From the NCBI GenBank assembly GCA_020725865.1, contig DYEC01000012.1:248001-312000 (forward strand): a stretch of 64,000 nucleotides of DNA. Direction: 5' to 3'. This DNA is from Anaerolinea sp. (GTDB lineage: Bacteria > Chloroflexota > Anaerolineae > Anaerolineales > Anaerolineaceae). The notes under the pieces were generated by a model that did no database searches, was not told the DNA's origin, and worked only from the letters and a program-made list of their open reading frames with translations. Position 1 is the stretch's first letter, and each line of letters begins with the position of its first letter. This document shows positions 19,692 to 28,909 of this stretch, piece after piece. A program made the translations under genes and the position numbers.

Positions 19692-21743
19692 ATGGAATTC
19701 AAGCTAAATGCACCGTATCAACCAACTGGTGACCAGCCGGAAGCGATTGAAAAACTGGTTGCGGGTGTGCGCGCGGGAATGCGTCATCAGGTATTGCTGG
19801 GTGCCACCGGCACGGGTAAAACGTTTGCAATGGCGAATGTGATTCATCAACTTCAAATGCCGGCTTTGGTTTTAGCCCACAATAAGACATTGGCGGCTCA
19901 ATTATATGCAGAATTTAAAGAGTTTTTTCCACAAAATGCTGTTGAGTATTTTGTCTCATATTACGACTACTATCAGCCGGAGGCTTATGTTCCGCGCCAC
20001 GACCTTTATATTGAAAAGGAAACGGAAATCAATGAGGAAATTGATCGCCTGCGGCTTGCAGCTACAACTGCGCTAATGTCGCGGCGGGACGTGATTATTG
20101 TTGCTTCCGTTTCATGTATTTATGGATTGGGTAGTCCAGAAGCTTATGGAAGGGTTGTCATTCAGTTGGAAGTGGGCAATATTTACCGGCGGAATGCATT
20201 GTTGCGTCAACTAGTTGAGAGTCAGTACCAACGTAATGATCTGGAATTGCGGGCAGGCACTTTCCGCGTGCGTGGGGATGTGCTGGAAGTGTTTCCAGCT
20301 TATGAAGATCGAAAAGCTTATCGTATTTCTTTCTTTGGTGATGAGATTGAGAAAATTACCGCATTTAACCCACTCACTGGCGAGGTTTTTGAACATCCTC
20401 AACATATCGACATTTACCCTGCTAAGCATTACATTACGATGGATGAGCGAATGAAAGTAGCCATTGCGGATATCGAGAAAGAATTGGAAGAACGCATTGA
20501 GTTTTTTAAGTCTCAGGGAAAACTTTTAGAAGCCCAGCGAATTGAACAACGTACACGTTATGATTTGGAAATGTTGCGCGAAGTGGGGTATTGCAGCGGG
20601 ATCGAAAATTACTCTCGTCATCTTGACCAACGACCAGCCGGTTCTCCTCCTTGGACGCTTATTGATTATCTGCCAAGCGATTATCTATTATTTATTGATG
20701 AATCTCATATGACCATTCCTCAGTTGCGCGGTATGTACAATGGAGACCGTTCACGCAAGACAATCTTAGTAGAATATGGTTTTCGTTTACCTTCCGCACT
20801 GGATAACCGTCCCTTGAAGTTTGAAGAGTTTGAGCAACATATGGGATTTGCGATATATACATCTGCGACACCTGGACCATATGAACTTGAACGCGCAGAC
20901 CAGGTTGTGGAACAGATCATTCGTCCTACTGGACTCGTGGATCCTGAAATTGAGGTACGTCCAACTCAGGGGCAAATTGACAACTTGATTGGTGAGATAC
21001 GCCAGAGAGTAGAACGCGGTGAGCGAGTATTGGTAACTACTCTAACAAAGCGAATGGCAGAAGACCTTGCAGATTACCTAATGGAAATGGGCATAAAAGT
21101 ACATTATCTGCACTCGGAGGTTGATACGCTTGAACGGGTAGGGATATTGCGCGACTTACGCTTGGGGGTTTTTGATGTGGTAGTAGGTATTAATTTGTTG
21201 CGCGAGGGGCTTGATCTTCCTGAGGTTTCGCTGGTCGCAATTCTCGATGCCGATAAGGAGGGTTTTCTGCGCTCGGAAACTGCGCTTATCCAAACAATTG
21301 GCAGAGCAGCACGCCATGTCCATGGTCGTGTTTTGATGTATGCGGATAAAGTAACCGAGGCGATGCGTAAAGCGATTGATGAGACAAATCGCCGGCGCGC
21401 CAAGCAAATAGCCTATAATCAAAAACACGGCATCGAGCCGGTGAGTATTGTAAAGGCAGTGCATGATTTGACCGAGCGGCTCGGAGTTACGCATGCTGTA
21501 ACAGAAGGACGGGCAGAATATCAGACAGATAGAAGCCGTAGAAAGCTTTCCCGACATGAGTTACAACATCTGATCTCCGAGCTAGAGAAACAAATGAAGG
21601 ATGCAGCGAGGAATCTTGAATTTGAGCGCGCGGCAGTATTACGCGATCAAATTTTTGAGTTGCGTGGGGTTCTGGCTGAAGAAACGAACCTTCCACCGTG
21701 GCAAAAGGCGCGTATCCTAGCTGGCGAGAATCTTGAGGAGTAA
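19692..21743 (+). CDS. uvrB: Excinuclease ABC subunit B
   Basis: The damage-verification helicase of nucleotide excision repair. The 683-aa protein has Walker [12 protein letters not shown], the beta-hairpin [28 protein letters not shown], the QTIGRAARH helicase motif VI, and a C-terminal UVR domain ([14 protein letters not shown]) that binds UvrC. GAGGTGGT precedes the ATG. It directly follows mfd and ends tail-to-tail, 30 bases from acyP. Confidence 0.98.
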   Translation: MEFKLNAPYQPTGDQPEAIEKLVAGVRAGMRHQVLLGATGTGKTFAMANVIHQLQMPALVLAHNKTLAAQLYAEFKEFFPQNAVEYFVSYYDYYQPEAYVPRHDLYIEKETEINEEIDRLRLAATTALMSRRDVIIVASVSCIYGLGSPEAYGRVVIQLEVGNIYRRNALLRQLVESQYQRNDLELRAGTFRVRGDVLEVFPAYEDRKAYRISFFGDEIEKITAFNPLTGEVFEHPQHIDIYPAKHYITMDERMKVAIADIEKELEERIEFFKSQGKLLEAQRIEQRTRYDLEMLREVGYCSGIENYSRHLDQRPAGSPPWTLIDYLPSDYLLFIDESHMTIPQLRGMYNGDRSRKTILVEYGFRLPSALDNRPLKFEEFEQHMGFAIYTSATPGPYELERADQVVEQIIRPTGLVDPEIEVRPTQGQIDNLIGEIRQRVERGERVLVTTLTKRMAEDLADYLMEMGIKVHYLHSEVDTLERVGILRDLRLGVFDVVVGINLLREGLDLPEVSLVAILDADKEGFLRSETALIQTIGRAARHVHGRVLMYADKVTEAMRKAIDETNRRRAKQIAYNQKHGIEPVSIVKAVHDLTERLGVTHAVTEGRAEYQTDRSRRKLSRHELQHLISELEKQMKDAARNLEFERAAVLRDQIFELRGVLAEETNLPPWQKARILAGENLEE

Positions 21744-21773
21744 GAAAATCTTTGCACTCTTGGATTTTTATGT

Positions 21774-22058
21774 TTACCGGGTATACTCGACGTGAAAGCT
21801 CTTAAATTCCCCGGTTGCCTTATCCCAGTCATGTTGTACATTCAGAACATAGCCCGGACCTTGCTGAAGGTCTGATAGCAACTTGAGAAGTTGTGGCTTG
21901 GGCCCCTCTGCAACGACTTCAACATTGCCTTGATACGTGTTGCGCACCCAGCCGGTCAACCCTAGCGCGTGGGCACGTCCCAAAACGTAAGCGCGAAACC
22001 CAACGCCCTGTACATGGCCTTGAACAATAGCATGTAAGCGAGTGGTTTCAGAATTCAT
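21774..22058 (-). CDS. acyP: Acylphosphatase
   Basis: A small enzyme (94 aa) that hydrolyses acyl phosphates. The signature VQGHVQGVGFRAY supplies the phosphate-binding loop and catalytic Arg, and LTGWVRNTYQGNVEV supplies the catalytic Asn. Its ATG overlaps the stop of the upstream peptidase-like gene as ATGA, so the two are translationally coupled. The metabolic partner is unknown, as is usual for this family. Confidence 0.95.
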   Translation of the reverse strand: MNSETTRLHAIVQGHVQGVGFRAYVLGRAHALGLTGWVRNTYQGNVEVVAEGPKPQLLKLLSDLQQGPGYVLNVQHDWDKATGEFKSFHVEYTR

Positions 22059-23257
22059 GGGCTTTTACCTTCTCCCGACTTTTTAGAAGAGTGAATGCTG
22101 AAGATAATTGGTGGGAAAAGCAAGGCGATTGCCAGCAGCAAATATGGGGCAAGATTTTGTAATACCAAAATATGTGTATCAATTCCCAACGCTTCTCGTT
22201 GCCAGTTACTCTCCAATTGTTTGAGCGAAATGCCAAATGTTGCATCCACACCCTGTTCACATCCTAATCCATCCTGATAGTTTTGCATCAGCTCATCCAT
22301 TCTGGTCACGCCAAATTTCTCATACAAATAACGCACAAAAGAGGTGGATTGCGCATAGGCAAGAAAAGCTCCAGATGCTTCTTGTGGGAAGACTGAGCAT
22401 AAATTGGAAAACGGAATAAGAGCGTTTTGGGAAGCTGTTCTTTCCAATACCCATTGGTAATCCGGGTTCGGGTATAGTTCTGCCAGGGAAGCTGTGCCTT
22501 CGATCAGCCAGGCGGGTAGCTTTTGATAGGAATCTCCAAGTTTCTGATATTGTAGAATATGAACGATTTCATGAGGAAGCTGTCGCTCCAGCTCAAGCCG
22601 TTGCTCGGGACTCTGAGGTATAGATATAAGAATAATTCCCAAATCGGGACTTGCATGGCCTGCAACCCAGGATTGTTGACTGAGTTGCAGCGCAGATTGG
22701 AGGTCAGTGGTACTGGTATAAACAAAAATTCGTAAGGGAGTAGGAGGAGAGGTTTTTAGATATGTTTGTGCGGATTTCAACCCCGCCTGTGCTACATTCA
22801 AAACCATCTGTCCAAAAGACAGGTCTCCTTGATACCAGTAAACATGAAACTGGTCATTTTCAAGGTCTTGCCAGTCAAAGCGATTATCCAGGTACTCAAA
22901 GGTGTTTTTGCTGCTGTAGTATTTAGAATCTTTAGAAGTGATGACGCGATACCAGTAGGTCACACGAGTAAAGGGGCGTAAGGGATTCTTTTCCAGATCA
23001 TATGCGTAGACGACTTCTCCCTGCTGGTTGGGACGTATGGTTTCAATGCGGGTTTCCTGTCCTTCTGGTTCCAGGAACAAATTAAGTTCTTTTATTTGTT
23101 CATCTGATGTGATTTTTACTTGGAAGACTATCTGTTTGCCAAATTCGTAGAATTCGGCAACATCGGAGAATTGGACAGCGATAGATTGACTTGCACTGTT
23201 AAAAGCAGGTAAGATAAAAAACCATATTATTAATAAAATGCTTGTGGGACCGCGCAT
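22055..23257 (-). CDS. Membrane-anchored peptidase MA-like (gluzincin) protein
   Basis: A 400-aa exported metallopeptidase-like protein. It has an N-terminal signal segment (about residues 7-20). The zinc motif is LPHEIVH (H229, E230, H233), with the third ligand probably in AWLIEGTASLAE (E253), as in the peptidase MA superfamily. A membrane helix near the C-terminus (about 375-393) anchors it, ending in a Lys/Ser-rich tail. The active site should face outward. It lies in a minus-strand run with a HEAT-repeat protein and a site-2 protease upstream and acyP downstream. The substrate is unknown. Confidence 0.82.
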   Translation of the reverse strand: MRGPTSILLIIWFFILPAFNSASQSIAVQFSDVAEFYEFGKQIVFQVKITSDEQIKELNLFLEPEGQETRIETIRPNQQGEVVYAYDLEKNPLRPFTRVTYWYRVITSKDSKYYSSKNTFEYLDNRFDWQDLENDQFHVYWYQGDLSFGQMVLNVAQAGLKSAQTYLKTSPPTPLRIFVYTSTTDLQSALQLSQQSWVAGHASPDLGIILISIPQSPEQRLELERQLPHEIVHILQYQKLGDSYQKLPAWLIEGTASLAELYPNPDYQWVLERTASQNALIPFSNLCSVFPQEASGAFLAYAQSTSFVRYLYEKFGVTRMDELMQNYQDGLGCEQGVDATFGISLKQLESNWQREALGIDTHILVLQNLAPYLLLAIALLFPPIIFSIHSSKKSGEGKSP

Positions 23258-23285
23258 AAGGTAACGTTCTTAAGTTATGTTATTT

Positions 23286-24299
23286 TTATTGATTTTCATC
23301 GCCCTCTTCTGAAGCTTTTCTTAAGTCTTCTTCGTCAGCGATGTCAAAGTTAAACATTTGGAAAATCGTGTCATCCTCAGTGAACTCAAGGTTTTCCAGA
23401 GCAGTTTCCAGTAGATCAATCTCTTCGTCGTCTTCGGTCTCATCCAACAGGCCTTCAAGTGTTTCGCGTACTGACTCGCCGCCGATTTGGGAAAGGGACC
23501 AAATCGCCGCAAAGTAGACATCCTGATCCAACGCTTCGGGGTTTTCAAGCATATCCAAAAGTGGCTGTCGCGCTGATTTGAGTTCTAGCTCTCCGGCAGC
23601 GCGTACTGCCTCAACCTGGATGGCAGGAGTAGGACTGTCTAATGCCTTAAGGACAATTGGTTCCCAGCGGGGGTCTGCTGATCGCCCCATCGCGCACAGC
23701 GCGCTGGACATCCACTGGGTATCATTCGAAAAATAAGCATTCTGGATCAGTGGAATTACTTCCTCGCGTTGTGAATATCCCAGTGATTCAAGTGCGTTCA
23801 AACGAACAGCTTTGGGTTCATTGGAGGTGAATTGATCCAGAAGCGCATCTTCGATTTGCCGTTGCATTGTTTCGGGAATTTCTTCCAATTCTCCAAGATA
23901 AACAAATAATCCTAGAGCCTTGGCTGCAGCTGCTCGCACTTCAGGACTTTCATCCTCTTCCAGCATGTGAAGGAAAACTGGTACTAGATGACGATCTTCG
24001 CATTCCCATAGCAAGTCAATAGCCGCTGCGCGAACACGCATGTCGCTGTCTTCCAAAGCAAAGCGTGCCAGATTATCGAATGAGACCAATGTGTCCGCTT
24101 CTGCCAGGTCTTCCAGATCGCGCAGCAGATTCAGACGTCGCTCAGGGTTGATTTGAAGCCATATTTTTTTTATTTTGTCCAAGTCACTCGATTCTAAATC
24201 TGAGAAGCGGTGAAGCCAGGTGGGTGAGAAGGGCGTATCGTTGTCAAGCAATGCTCGTATAACTTGTTCAATTGTTGCTTTTTGTTTTGTTCTTTTCAT
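23286..24299 (-). CDS. HEAT-repeat protein
   Basis: A 337-aa acidic protein made largely of HEAT/PBS-lyase-like helical repeats. Recurring DxxxxVRxxAAxALG-type units appear, for example DSDMRVRAAAIDLLWE, ESPEVRAAAAKALG and EPKAVRLNALESLG. It has no signal peptide or membrane segment, so it should be a cytoplasmic scaffold. The C-terminal 60 residues are very acidic. The gene is 28 bases upstream of the peptidase gene and 30 bases downstream of the site-2 protease. The binding partner is unknown. Confidence 0.85.
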   Translation of the reverse strand: MKRTKQKATIEQVIRALLDNDTPFSPTWLHRFSDLESSDLDKIKKIWLQINPERRLNLLRDLEDLAEADTLVSFDNLARFALEDSDMRVRAAAIDLLWECEDRHLVPVFLHMLEEDESPEVRAAAAKALGLFVYLGELEEIPETMQRQIEDALLDQFTSNEPKAVRLNALESLGYSQREEVIPLIQNAYFSNDTQWMSSALCAMGRSADPRWEPIVLKALDSPTPAIQVEAVRAAGELELKSARQPLLDMLENPEALDQDVYFAAIWSLSQIGGESVRETLEGLLDETEDDEEIDLLETALENLEFTEDDTIFQMFNFDIADEEDLRKASEEGDENQ

Positions 24300-24329
24300 T
24301 CTAAACTTTCTCGCGTTCTATGCTTCACG

Positions 24330-25436
24330 TTATGGAAGCACAATTGGATAAACAATATCTTGTACAGTGATGTATAGCATAAGTGAAATGAGGATTAAGA
24401 ATCCAATCGAGTGGACAGCGTTTTCATATTCAGGTGGAATGCGCCTTCGTATGGCAAATTCCACAAGAACAAACAATATGCGCCCTCCATCAAGTGCGGG
24501 AATGGGCAACAGGTTAGCAAACCCCAGCGCTATTGATATGCTTGCCAGCAAATACAGGGTATTCAAAGCTTTAGGAGATGGTGTATTGGGCTGCGCATTT
24601 GCCTGATCTTCGATGTCTCGTTCGCGCACCTGATTATACATACCAAAAATCCCCACTGGACCGACGACGCGTGCTTGTTCAGGTGCTAATTGCCCGCGTA
24701 TCAGCCGTGAAGGCAATAAAATCAGTTGGCGGCATTGTTCTACCATGACTCGAGATCCGTAAATGACGGATTCACCTAAGGAAAGTGGTACAATCGGGTT
24801 ACTCATCACAATTCCCAGCGCGCCTTGGCCTTCAGGTGGGTTGACGCGCGGTGTAGCCTGTACATCCATTTTTTGTCCATTTCTTAAGATTGTGATGACA
24901 ATGGACTTTCCTTTATTGCTTTGCACCAATTGAGATAGCTTTTCAATACTTGTGATCGGTTCACCATTGATATAAGTGATCAGGTCACCTTCGGCAATTC
25001 CAGCAAGTGCAGCAGGCGAGTCTGCGTTAACCTGAATAACTTGCACTTTGGTCAAATCCGGTCCACCCACCTGAATAAAGATCATACTAAGGAGCAGGAT
25101 ACCCGCCACGAAGTTCATTAACGGACCACTCGCCAAAACAACCAACCGCTGAAGCGGTGGTGCAGCCGCCAGTCCTCCTGGAATGTCCGGGTCATTTTCT
25201 CCTTTGGGACGAACAAATGCCCCGAAAGGTATCCAGTTCAGAGTAAATTGAGTGTTTCCCAATTTGAATAAACGAGCCAATCGGGGAGGGAAACCAAAAC
25301 CGAATTCTTCGACTTCGATTCTGAACAAACGCGAAGTTAAGAAGTGTCCCAATTCGTGCAGGAATATCAAAATACCAAGGGCAAGCACAAATTCTAGTAT
25401 TCGAACCAGTAATGTAGAAACCGAATTAATATCCAT
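24330..25436 (-). CDS. rseP: Site-2 (RseP/RasP-type) intramembrane metalloprotease
   Basis: Cleaves single-pass membrane proteins inside the bilayer, classically anti-sigma factors or signal-peptide remnants. The 368-aa protein has the HELGH zinc motif in the first membrane helix (H27, E28, H31). A PDZ domain spans about residues 120-205 (VNADSPAALAGIAEGDLI), and the second conserved motif NLLPIPALDGGRI follows near residue 315. No sigma/anti-sigma pair is visible nearby. It begins a minus-strand run with the HEAT and peptidase genes. Confidence 0.93.
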   Translation of the reverse strand: MDINSVSTLLVRILEFVLALGILIFLHELGHFLTSRLFRIEVEEFGFGFPPRLARLFKLGNTQFTLNWIPFGAFVRPKGENDPDIPGGLAAAPPLQRLVVLASGPLMNFVAGILLLSMIFIQVGGPDLTKVQVIQVNADSPAALAGIAEGDLITYINGEPITSIEKLSQLVQSNKGKSIVITILRNGQKMDVQATPRVNPPEGQGALGIVMSNPIVPLSLGESVIYGSRVMVEQCRQLILLPSRLIRGQLAPEQARVVGPVGIFGMYNQVRERDIEDQANAQPNTPSPKALNTLYLLASISIALGFANLLPIPALDGGRILFVLVEFAIRRRIPPEYENAVHSIGFLILISLMLYITVQDIVYPIVLP

Positions 25437-25478
25437 AATTCATTCTTTTCGCGCCAAATAAAATGATTTTGTTTCTTA

Positions 25479-25484
25479 ATTATA
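25479..25484 (-). promoter_or_regulatory. -10 box for the rseP run
   Basis: TATAAT on the minus strand, about 42 bases before the rseP start, with no convincing -35 or extended TG. It sits in the 107-base gap after mvaD. Confidence 0.4.
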
Positions 25485-25543
25485 TCGCCATTGAAACCTA
25501 TCGTCGTAATCTTTGGGTTAGAGCTTCCTTAATAATGAGCGTC

Positions 25544-26530
25544 TCAAGTCTGGCATAGCCTGGCTGGACCAGCGGGCTTGGCGCTCAACACATGCAAAAC
25601 ACCAGGGATCTGTAATAACTTTTCTCGTATTATTTCGGAACTGGACTCCTCGCATATCACATGAACATTGGGTCCTGCATCCACAGTATAACAGACGGGC
25701 AAAGCTTTTTCCCTTCGCCAGCGTGTTACAGTGGTCATTATTTCCAGTGTTACGGGTGACCAATAGAAAAGCGGCGGGTCGGAGGTCATCATAACGGCGT
25801 GCATTAAAGTGCTGTCCAGCTCCGTAATGTTTGCAAAAGCTTCGAAATCTCGGCGAAGAATAGCCTCTCTGCAAAGTCGGATACGGCGCGGCGAATCTTC
25901 AACCCGGGCATGTTGTAATGGGCTTGTATTAGCAAGGAGATGCCCTTGGCTTGACCCAATTGGTTTATGTTCGACTTGCACAATTGCGATGCAATCAACC
26001 AATGCCCAATGGTCAGGGCTAGCGATGGACACAGCGTATGAATCGGCATCACTTTGGCCCGCTAGCCATTCCACGTAGCCGCCCGGCACTGAACGACAAG
26101 CGGAACCAGAACCGCGCCGCGCCAGCCTTGAAAGTTCTGCTTCCGAAAGTTCTAATCCGAGTGCAGCAGTGGCAGCCAAGCTCAGTGCAGCAAATGCAGA
26201 AGCTGAGGAAGCGATTCCAGCACCAATCGGAAAATTGTTCTTGCTGTAAACATGTGCCTTGAGGTTAACATCTGCCAATTTTCGAACTAAATCCAGGAAA
26301 TGAGAAACTCGTGAGGTGGCTTGCTGATCTGCAACCTGATCATTCAGAATAAGGGTGTCCTTTTCAAGGTCAGGGTTGAAAGTAACTGTTGTTTGGGTAA
26401 ATAAACCATCCAGGTTCATTGATATAGACCCATTTGATGGCAACCTTAATTGATCATCCCGATTTCCCCAATATTTGATAAAAGCGATATTTGGGGAAGC
26501 AATAGCTGAGGCAGACATTAAAGACATCAT
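25544..26530 (-). CDS. mvaD: Diphosphomevalonate (or phosphomevalonate) decarboxylase
   Basis: A GHMP-family enzyme that makes isopentenyl (di)phosphate. The N-terminus ASPNIAFIKYWGNRDD, LPSNGSISMNL, the ATP loop FPIGAGIASSASAFAALSLA and GSGSACRSVPGGYVEW identify the decarboxylase branch. The 328-aa length is normal. Related Chloroflexota are known to use a phosphomevalonate decarboxylase with isopentenyl phosphate kinase, so the monophosphate substrate cannot be excluded. Several in-frame ATGs (26530, 26527, 26518) lie at the start. Isoprenoid supply would serve the polyprenyl-linked glycan pathways in this window. Confidence 0.92.
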   Translation of the reverse strand: MMSLMSASAIASPNIAFIKYWGNRDDQLRLPSNGSISMNLDGLFTQTTVTFNPDLEKDTLILNDQVADQQATSRVSHFLDLVRKLADVNLKAHVYSKNNFPIGAGIASSASAFAALSLAATAALGLELSEAELSRLARRGSGSACRSVPGGYVEWLAGQSDADSYAVSIASPDHWALVDCIAIVQVEHKPIGSSQGHLLANTSPLQHARVEDSPRRIRLCREAILRRDFEAFANITELDSTLMHAVMMTSDPPLFYWSPVTLEIMTTVTRWRREKALPVCYTVDAGPNVHVICEESSSEIIREKLLQIPGVLHVLSAKPAGPARLCQT

Positions 26531-26567
26531 ACAGGAATTCCAAATTCTTTACTAATATGTGATGTTT

Positions 26568-26576
26568 AGTTTACCA
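26568..26576 (-). promoter_or_regulatory. Extended -10 promoter for mvaD
   Basis: TGGTAAACT on the minus strand (TGn plus TAAACT), about 40 bases before the mvaD start. No good -35. Confidence 0.4.
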
Positions 26577-26659
26577 TGGTGGGTGGACAGAGGGGAATAT
26601 TTGTATTGGCAATTGCTCAAACCGTGACCACGTTGATTATCGCAATGAATCTTCAGGGG

Positions 26660-27925
26660 TCAATGATGTAAAACACGGTTGAGAAAAATGCCCATCAGAC
26701 GAAAGGTGAAGAAAATTCCCGGAAGTGGATCAGAACGATTATAAATTGCCCACATTTTTTTGCCATGCAAAGAAGAAAGCCAGTCACGCCAGGTCAGCTT
26801 GCCTTGACGCCAGTATTGAATAGCTGCGCGCAGATCTCTCTGCCAGTCAATCCATATAATATTGGTACAAAAAGAAGTTGCTGGCTCAACGGGAATTCCC
26901 AGTGTGTCGCAATAAGCAATGTAGGCTAGATCTACCCCACATTTTTCCCCTAAGCCGTCCCACATACCAAAGCGTGTATTAACTTCAATGAGTTTGTAAA
27001 TCTCATCACGGGGATCTTTCTTAAGCTCTACGCCACCCAAACCTTGGTATTGTGTGCCCTGTAGAACACGAAGTCCCGTTTCAATTAACTCAGGGTCATA
27101 GTAGCTATGAACAAAACTTGCAGAGCCAAAACCTACAGGCATGACCCGCTCTTTGCGCCCGGCAAATATGCCCAGCGGGCGGGATTGCCGATCTAGGTAG
27201 AATGATGTGTAAAAAAGCCGGTTGTCCTCCCCAGGTATGACTTCTTGAATAACCAGCTCCGGATTCAGTGCTGCTAGTTTTCTATAGTAATCCTGCAATT
27301 CAGAGGGGTTATGACATACAACGACTTTGGCGCGCCCGGCAAGAAGACCCCGTCGTAGTTGTCGCACAATCCTGGGGTCGTGCCATTGTGGGCTTTCGCC
27401 GGGTTTGATGATCACCGGATACTGTAATGTTCTTGAAACCGATTCAACCTCTTGAAGGGAATGAGGAAATAATGTCAAAGGGGCAGGGATGTGTAACTCA
27501 TGGGCTACATCAATTAATCCCACTTTAGTTGCCAGGGCTTCAATTGTTTCAGGGGATGGCATTACCAGCTCATAATATTTCAGAATTAAGTCTCGATTCC
27601 TTGAAATAAGCAGGACATGTTCATCGCTTAATGGGAATAATACAGGCTTACATCTCAATTTGAGCGAAAAGTCCACCAGAAAGCGCAGATAGGCTTGAGC
27701 ATTGGTTTTGATTTCCGGCGCCAAGACGAATTTGCAGGCATTTGAATGCCTGCCGACCGCATGGGGGTCACTATCAATGCCATAGACGGTAATACCGCGC
27801 TTGTGTAAGGCGCGGGCAATATCAAGCCCCATATGTTCATCAAGCGGCGTGACAACAGCGGGACGGTTGCCTGGGTGAACCAAATTGGATTCGCTTTCAA
27901 GGGGTGTTATTTCAGTGGTATTCAT
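26660..27925 (-). CDS. ATP-grasp ligase-like protein
   Basis: A 421-aa carboxylate-amine ligase-like protein. The N-terminal pre-ATP-grasp domain (KRGITVYGIDSDPHAVG) is followed by ATP-grasp motifs: QYPVIIKPGES for nucleotide binding, a LVIQEVIPGED lid region, GVELKKDP and YKLIEVNTRFG with the metal-binding Glu/Asn. It should join a carboxylate to an amine or similar nucleophile, but substrates are unknown. AAGGAA precedes the ATG. It is 15 bases downstream of a methyltransferase gene in a four-gene minus-strand group (wecB and two methyltransferases upstream), so modification of a sugar or peptide product is plausible. Confidence 0.85.
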   Translation of the reverse strand: MNTTEITPLESESNLVHPGNRPAVVTPLDEHMGLDIARALHKRGITVYGIDSDPHAVGRHSNACKFVLAPEIKTNAQAYLRFLVDFSLKLRCKPVLFPLSDEHVLLISRNRDLILKYYELVMPSPETIEALATKVGLIDVAHELHIPAPLTLFPHSLQEVESVSRTLQYPVIIKPGESPQWHDPRIVRQLRRGLLAGRAKVVVCHNPSELQDYYRKLAALNPELVIQEVIPGEDNRLFYTSFYLDRQSRPLGIFAGRKERVMPVGFGSASFVHSYYDPELIETGLRVLQGTQYQGLGGVELKKDPRDEIYKLIEVNTRFGMWDGLGEKCGVDLAYIAYCDTLGIPVEPATSFCTNIIWIDWQRDLRAAIQYWRQGKLTWRDWLSSLHGKKMWAIYNRSDPLPGIFFTFRLMGIFLNRVLHH

Positions 27926-27940
27926 AAATTCCTTAATTTT

Positions 27941-28909
27941 TTATGTTGTGCTGATTCGCATATCTATGATTCCATCATCAAGTGGATAGACTTGTTGACA
28001 CTCCTTGCAGTAAAAACCTGATGGGGATCGAACAGGTTGTGAGCCGCATTGGGGACAATTAAGCAGTTCCTCAGCGGCCGTTGTTGGCAAAAGTGTCTCT
28101 CCAGCGTTAACAGTTGCCTTGAGAAATATCCATGGCGCCAGAAAAAGTTTTCCAAATACTTTGGCTAACGTTTTTCCCGTTGGCAGAATTGGGAACAGGA
28201 ATGTTGGGAGAACCCCAGCAACTTTATCCAATATTCCTGCCCCCCTGATATCAGAAATATTAAAACCAGCATTTTCGAGGAGTTTTCGAATAAAGTCTGG
28301 ATGATGATGAATAAAGTTGGGCTCTGCGGTGTCAGGTTCGCAAGAAAATGGATTATGTGATCTATTTCCAAGCAGGTATTTAAGTACACGGTAGATGTTT
28401 CGCTTGTTACTGTAGTTCACGATAAAAGTTCCTCCACCACACAATATCCTTCTCAGGTTTTTTGTAAAGCTTAGCGAGTCATCAAGATGGTGAAATGTCC
28501 GCACCATTATGGCGCAATCGAACGCGGCGGTTTTGAAAGGCAGATGGTTAATGTCGCCCAGCACGTACAAAGCTTTTCCACCAGTGATCTTTTGAGCGGC
28601 TTGTAGCAACGATCGAGAGCCATCAAACATTACCGATATTCTAAAACGGTTCATGTAACAATCAGCTAGCCTGCCATAACCACATCCCAAGTCGATAATA
28701 CGTTGCCCGGTGATGGGTAAAAGTTCATTGACAATTGCATGTTCAAGCTCATTCAATTTTTGCCTATCGGCGCGACGCCAATATTGATCGTATGCTACGT
28801 TCTCATAAAGGTCGCAGGCATTTGGGGCATTTGAAGGGGGGAGACCTGTATCTATCATCAGACCAGAGGCTGAATCGCAAGAACAAAGTTCATCAGTTTC
28901 ATACGTCAT
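27941..28909 (-). CDS. Class I SAM methyltransferase with C-terminal Trm112-like zinc ribbon
   Basis: A protein of about 322 aa. The SAM-binding motif is IIDLGCGYGRLADCY, with a later DCAIMVRTFHHLDD post-motif. The C-terminus carries a zinc ribbon CPQCG...CKECQQVYPLDDGIIDM resembling Trm112p/YcaR domains. The start is placed at the ATG overlapping the previous stop (ATGA, 28906-28909) because that signals coupling; an open extension upstream to 29017 lies inside the neighbouring gene. The ribbon normally sits in a separate partner protein, so this is a fusion. The substrate is unknown. Confidence 0.85.
   Translation of the reverse strand: MTYETDELCSCDSASGLMIDTGLPPSNAPNACDLYENVAYDQYWRRADRQKLNELEHAIVNELLPITGQRIIDLGCGYGRLADCYMNRFRISVMFDGSRSLLQAAQKITGGKALYVLGDINHLPFKTAAFDCAIMVRTFHHLDDSLSFTKNLRRILCGGGTFIVNYSNKRNIYRVLKYLLGNRSHNPFSCEPDTAEPNFIHHHPDFIRKLLENAGFNISDIRGAGILDKVAGVLPTFLFPILPTGKTLAKVFGKLFLAPWIFLKATVNAGETLLPTTAAEELLNCPQCGSQPVRSPSGFYCKECQQVYPLDDGIIDMRISTT

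Noticed and set aside
21156-21557. 133-codon minus-strand open frame inside uvrB
   Set aside because: It is a shadow of the uvrB codon pattern; uvrB is intact on the other strand.
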